Below the pieces are notes generated by a model. The model was not told the origin of the DNA. It did not search any database and saw only the letters and a list, made by a program, of their open reading frames with translations. From an uncultured Clostridium sp. (lineage in GTDB: Bacteria; Bacillota; Clostridia; Clostridiales; Clostridiaceae), in assembly GCA_937927335.1 (NCBI GenBank), contig CALBDU010000030.1:20030-84029 (forward strand): a DNA stretch of 64,000 bases. Reading direction: 5' to 3'. Every line of letters starts with the position of its first letter. Within the stretch, counting starts at the first letter, position 1. The position numbers and the translations under genes are program-made. Below, piece after piece: positions 60,373 through 64,000 of the stretch.

Positions 60373-61995
60373 TTAAACAAACAATTTCAATAAAATTTCT
60401 AGCTTTAATCTATCCATAGGATTTTCCAGATCCAGTTTTATCATGTCGGTAATTTCTTCAATACGCTTACGGACTGTATTTATATGTATAAATAACATTT
60501 TGGCAGTTAAGCTATAATTCATTTTACACTCGATATAGATCCTAAGAGTATGAAGCAGCTCTTTATGCTCATCACTTTTTAGTAAAAAATCCAGATCCTT
60601 CAGCATTAAATTTATTTCATCAGCTTTAATATCAAACCATGCAAATGCCCCTAGCTGGGAGTATGTCCAAAACACATCCTCAGGATACAGCAGTTTCCCC
60701 ATATTTATTGCCTGCTCAGCTCTTTCATAGTTTCTATTTATATAATAAACAAAATCGGGGCTGTCGGATAATCCAAAGTCCAAGCTGATATCATGAACAA
60801 CCAGTTCAAGACGTTTTTTAATATTTAATGATTTTTCTTTAATCAAAACATTGTTTTGTTTTTCAGAAATATTTTCATCCTGTTTTATAAGGAAAAGGCA
60901 CTTGTTATTTTCCACATATGACACTCTGCAATCATTGTAGAAAAATTCATCCCGGATGCAGTTTTTCAGAACATCATGGCAGCCTGACAAAGTTATATTT
61001 TCGTTATTCTGCTCCATAATTAAAACATAGTATTTACTGTTTATTTTTAAATTAATCTCGTTTGACGCATTGGCAATATCATCTTTTTCACTTAAAGAGA
61101 GACTTAATATATTTTTTATAAATTTTTGGAAGTCAGAATCAACAATATTTCTGGCAACAAGAAGCTGTTCATATAATTCCTGGATCAGCAAGAACCCCGT
61201 CCTTAAGGCAAACTGGTCAAAATAATCAATTAAATCAATAGCTTCAAGAACCACAAAATAAGCCTTAATTTTTCTATCAACTGTTATAGGCACAGTGATC
61301 CAGCTGAACGGTTTTTCATACCTGTCATCGTAAAATCTGTATCTTGCCATTTTAAGACTGTCACAAAGTATTTCCTTGCTGAAATTAAAGCTGGGATTCC
61401 AAAAATCTTCGTTCTTCAACCCATTTGATACCTTTTTAAAATTAGGTGAGCTATAGTAGGGGTTTTCAGTAGACAAATCATATACCATTGCTGGAAAACT
61501 CATTTCATATTCTACAGCCCCCAGAATCTTATTAATTTTTCTCACATTATAGGATAAATCATTAAAATTGTAAGAGTTTATTTCACCTAGGTTAAACTGC
61601 ATTATATTTTTGTTCATTACCATGACGTTTATGGCATTCATAATATCCATCCAGGAATCCTTGGATGGAATATAGATGAGGGGTATATTCAATTCATTGA
61701 AGGTATCTATAATTTCATCAGGGACTGCCTTCAGATATCTGTCAACCTTTAATCCAAAGCAAGCTATTTTTTTAAAATTATCTGCGTGGATGATTTCTTT
61801 AAAAAGTCCCGGATTCTGCTCAAGAACATATCCTGAAGTTAAGGCAAATTCACGTCCCTTAGTCCAGAGAAATCCATCGGGAGCATCAAGCATGGCAAAG
61901 CCCTGTATTTGGTTATTCAAGCCGCTGAAGCCTGCCAAGACCTTATAGTCCTTGAAAAATTCGCCGTCAAGCATTTTGCTTACTGATATACCCAT
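60373..61995 (-). CDS. PucR-family regulator of the MFS-M20 cassette
   Basis: 540 residues. The N-terminal PucR domain spans about 1-125 (F-A-L-T-S-G-Y-V-L; I-A-C-F-G-L-K-V; I-P-L-I-Y-I-P). A long middle sensor region follows, then the C-terminal HTH_30 (M-N-Y-S-L-T-A-K-M-L-F-I-H-I-N-T-V-R-K-R-I-E-E-I). Longer than the PucR protein at 49597-50808 because of the middle part. ATG at 61995 has GGTGG upstream; the frame extends to 62019. It is upstream of, and probably controls, the transporter and amidohydrolase genes. Confidence 0.88.
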   Translation of the reverse strand: MGISVSKMLDGEFFKDYKVLAGFSGLNNQIQGFAMLDAPDGFLWTKGREFALTSGYVLEQNPGLFKEIIHADNFKKIACFGLKVDRYLKAVPDEIIDTFNELNIPLIYIPSKDSWMDIMNAINVMVMNKNIMQFNLGEINSYNFNDLSYNVRKINKILGAVEYEMSFPAMVYDLSTENPYYSSPNFKKVSNGLKNEDFWNPSFNFSKEILCDSLKMARYRFYDDRYEKPFSWITVPITVDRKIKAYFVVLEAIDLIDYFDQFALRTGFLLIQELYEQLLVARNIVDSDFQKFIKNILSLSLSEKDDIANASNEINLKINSKYYVLIMEQNNENITLSGCHDVLKNCIRDEFFYNDCRVSYVENNKCLFLIKQDENISEKQNNVLIKEKSLNIKKRLELVVHDISLDFGLSDSPDFVYYINRNYERAEQAINMGKLLYPEDVFWTYSQLGAFAWFDIKADEINLMLKDLDFLLKSDEHKELLHTLRIYIECKMNYSLTAKMLFIHINTVRKRIEEITDMIKLDLENPMDRLKLEILLKLFV

Positions 61996-62053
61996 AAATC
62001 CACCAACCTTATAAATCAAATGCTTTTATTTGAATTATATCATAATTAAAGAA

Positions 62054-62083
62054 GGTGCAGCAAAATATAAACTTTGCAGCACC
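62054..62083 (-). terminator. Terminator of the metal-binding fusion gene
   Basis: An 11-bp stem with one T-T mismatch (62054-62064 with 62073-62083), 8-base loop, then TTCTTT on the minus strand, 7 bases after the stop codon at 62090. Confidence 0.7.
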
Positions 62084-62089
62084 CTTTAC

Positions 62090-63880
62090 TTAGTTGTTCA
62101 ACAATTCTGTTCTGATACTATTTAAATCTGCTAACTTGATATTATCAACTACCTTCATAACTGATATAAGACTTCCATCCTTTATTATCAGGTAATTGCC
62201 TGCTTCCTTTGTCTTGAAAGCAACATTTGTAATGCCCTTTTTTCCGTCAAAGGAAGCTATTGCTATATTCGTTTCACTGTTTATTATTTCAAACTTACTC
62301 TCCGGATTATCAAAGGAATTTAAATCCAAGGTCATTTTAGTTTCAAAATTGCTGTTTGCTACAACAATCAGTGGTTCAAATTCATAACCTATTCCTTTTA
62401 TGGCTATAGACTGACTCTTACCTGATACCACTGCTTTTTTTATCAATCTTTCGGTTGGAACCTGGCTGAGGTCATTTCCATAAATGCTTTGCTGAGCTGT
62501 ACCTGTTCCTGTTCCATTTCCTGTACAGCATGGCATTCCACTGTTAGGTGCAGGAATTGACGGATCATTTTTTGATGTATCCACTGTATCCAAATTATCT
62601 GAAACCTTTATGACTCCTCTGATCATTCCCATCCAGCAGCTGAAGGTTATATCCTTATCTCCTGGAGTAAATTCTATTACATTATCCCCCGGTTTAAGAG
62701 TTTTCTGTATATTTAGTGAAGGTATAACAATTACATTGTTGCAGGAATTCAATGCGTCTCCCTTTATTATCCACTTTACAGGAACATTCTTTTTTACATA
62801 AAGGCCATTTGGGGTGTAGCCATTACTATCTGCTGTCATGGTTATTTCCTGTATGCCATCCTTTAATACCGCCTTTGCAGCTGCAGATTGATCCTTGCTT
62901 CCTGCAGCAAAAGCCTCATTAAAGCTTGGAATGCCTATTCCAGCTAAGGCCAACCCCCTGCTTCCCATTATTAGCCCTAAAATTATTACTAAAAACCCAC
63001 TGAGCCTTAAAAGCTTTTTTGTGTAGCCTTTGCTTAGAAACCCTGTTACAGCTCCAAAGGTTAGCAATAAAGGTACAGTACCCATTGAAAACAAGAACAT
63101 GGACAATGCGCCATTTACTGCACTACCTGTTCCTAATGCATAAAGCTGCATGGTTTGTAATGGTCCGCAGGGCATAAGTCCATTTAGTACACCTACTAAG
63201 AATGGTGATTTGGGCTTTTTCCTAATTTTGCAGGATGACCATGGAAGCTTTATGTTAAAACGTTTGAATAAACTGAAACCAGCCAAATTCAATCCCATCA
63301 TTACCATGAATATTCCTGCTGCCAGCTGAAGGCCAGCCTTCACATTCAAGGAAAGTGAAAACACTGAACCTAAGGCTCCTGCAATTCCACCAATTATTGT
63401 ATATGAAACAACCCTTCCAGTGTTGTAAAGAATGGCTGGGTAAACAGCCTGAAATCTGCTATTGCTTTCTTTGGTTATACTTTGGGAAAGCATTATTCCT
63501 CCGCACATACCTACACAATGGATGGAGGTTAGGATACCCACAACGAACAAGACAAAATAGGAAGCTCCATTTAGTTTTGCATTCATATCAAAGCCTGTTG
63601 TTGAATTGCCAATCAGTATTATTGCAGCAGCTATGATAAAAATACCTGCCAGCTTATAGGTATTAGTTGTTTCAATACTATATCCAGCAGATTTTATGCT
63701 GTTTTTTATTTCTTCCAAACTGCATTGTTCAGTATTATATTCAACTTTGACCTCCTGTTTTTTGAAGCTGGCAGCTGCACTGACTATTCCCGGAAGCCCC
63801 CCTATTGCTTTCTCCACACGGCCTTCACAGGAGGTACAGGTCATATCGTAAACCTTGACCTTTTCTTTCTTAATACTCAT
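62090..63880 (-). CDS. Heavy-metal-binding / UreH-type membrane / cupredoxin-like fusion protein
   Basis: 596 residues in three parts. (1) HMA domain, 1-72, with the metal loop M-T-C-T-S-C. (2) A six-span UreH/DsbD-like membrane domain, about 95-320, with S-I-H-C-V-G-M-C-G-G-I and N-G-L-M-P-C-G-P-L-Q. (3) Outside, a cupredoxin-like domain, about 345-435, with the copper-type F-S-C-W-M-G-M-I-R-G-V-I, followed by a Gly/Thr-rich linker with C-C and a final beta-rich domain. The composition suggests handling of copper or another soft metal across the membrane, perhaps with electron transfer between cysteine pairs. The second ATG (63880) is better spaced from GGAGG than that at 63883. No metalloregulator is visible; 63884-64000 is AT-rich with no gene seen. 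Confidence 0.82.
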   Translation of the reverse strand: MSIKKEKVKVYDMTCTSCEGRVEKAIGGLPGIVSAAASFKKQEVKVEYNTEQCSLEEIKNSIKSAGYSIETTNTYKLAGIFIIAAAIILIGNSTTGFDMNAKLNGASYFVLFVVGILTSIHCVGMCGGIMLSQSITKESNSRFQAVYPAILYNTGRVVSYTIIGGIAGALGSVFSLSLNVKAGLQLAAGIFMVMMGLNLAGFSLFKRFNIKLPWSSCKIRKKPKSPFLVGVLNGLMPCGPLQTMQLYALGTGSAVNGALSMFLFSMGTVPLLLTFGAVTGFLSKGYTKKLLRLSGFLVIILGLIMGSRGLALAGIGIPSFNEAFAAGSKDQSAAAKAVLKDGIQEITMTADSNGYTPNGLYVKKNVPVKWIIKGDALNSCNNVIVIPSLNIQKTLKPGDNVIEFTPGDKDITFSCWMGMIRGVIKVSDNLDTVDTSKNDPSIPAPNSGMPCCTGNGTGTGTAQQSIYGNDLSQVPTERLIKKAVVSGKSQSIAIKGIGYEFEPLIVVANSNFETKMTLDLNSFDNPESKFEIINSETNIAIASFDGKKGITNVAFKTKEAGNYLIIKDGSLISVMKVVDNIKLADLNSIRTELLNN

Positions 63881-64000
63881 CATATCCCTCCATATTGTAT
63901 ATTCTTTTTTGAATATACCAGAAGGATGTGTAGATTTAATGTAGTTTTAGTGATTTTTCAAAATATGACACATGATTATCCATTTCGGCCGACAAATAAA

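Noticed and set aside
1..64000. CRISPR arrays, tRNA or rRNA genes, transposase genes, prophage
   Set aside because: None was recognised on reading both strands; small or divergent RNA genes could have been missed without a covariance-model search.

Overview
The window reads as a chromosome segment of a low-GC, strictly anaerobic Firmicute of the Clostridia type. The basis is AT-rich DNA with strong GGAGG ribosome sites, a glycyl radical enzyme, a corrinoid methyl-transfer operon with its reductive activator, a double-cubane-cluster-type protein with its ATP-dependent activase, ferredoxin-type Fe-S domains and no respiratory-chain genes. The species cannot be fixed from sequence alone.

Layout. 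(1) 1-1834: edge of a DUF255/YyaL-type gene and a solitary RsmH-type rRNA methyltransferase. (2) 2036-12692: amino-acid catabolism. An APC permease, a MocR regulator, an M20 amidohydrolase and an alpha-oxoamine synthase appear to form one MocR regulon with two near-identical promoter/operators. Next to it lie an aminotransferase, 4-hydroxy-2-oxovalerate aldolase and acylating acetaldehyde dehydrogenase, with a divergent GntR/FCD regulator. (3) 12843-16573: DEAD-box helicase plus pentapeptide protein, then a MepR/MepA-like MarR-MATE pair with a perfect palindromic operator. (4) 16594-23940: a seven-gene operon with corrinoid protein, three UroD-family proteins, a RACo-type activator, a double-cubane-cluster protein and its activase. 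(5) 24058-29710: a rifamycin phosphotransferase and a TetR regulator under a palindromic operator, directly behind a HelD-type RNA polymerase motor protein. (6) 29711-33937: a TipA-like MerR gene between two ~305-bp direct repeats, an XRE-cupin regulator and a second APC permease. (7) 34353-38860: a CutC-like glycyl radical enzyme with changed active-site positions, a B12-binding radical SAM protein and an XRE/DUF2975 pair.

(8) 39577-49323: a sigma-54-controlled catabolic cluster. It has degradative HMG-CoA reductase, thiolase, two AtuA (DUF1446)/small-partner pairs and a TctA-like transporter. A -24/-12 promoter and two upstream palindromes lie beside the gene for the enhancer-binding protein. 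(9) 49597-63880: PucR regulators, a chemoreceptor, a DUF4317 gene, a diguanylate cyclase, a ferredoxin-fused aldo/keto reductase, a PucR-MFS-M20 cassette, and a heavy-metal-binding/UreH-type membrane/cupredoxin fusion.

Overall this is a set of substrate-specific import-and-catabolism cassettes. Most carry a dedicated local regulator and feed acetyl-CoA or C1 metabolism, with two drug-resistance modules between them. The least explained parts are the MocR regulon, the sigma-54/AtuA/HMG-CoA reductase cluster, the corrinoid/double-cubane operon and the orphan glycyl radical enzyme. No tRNA, rRNA or CRISPR array was seen.
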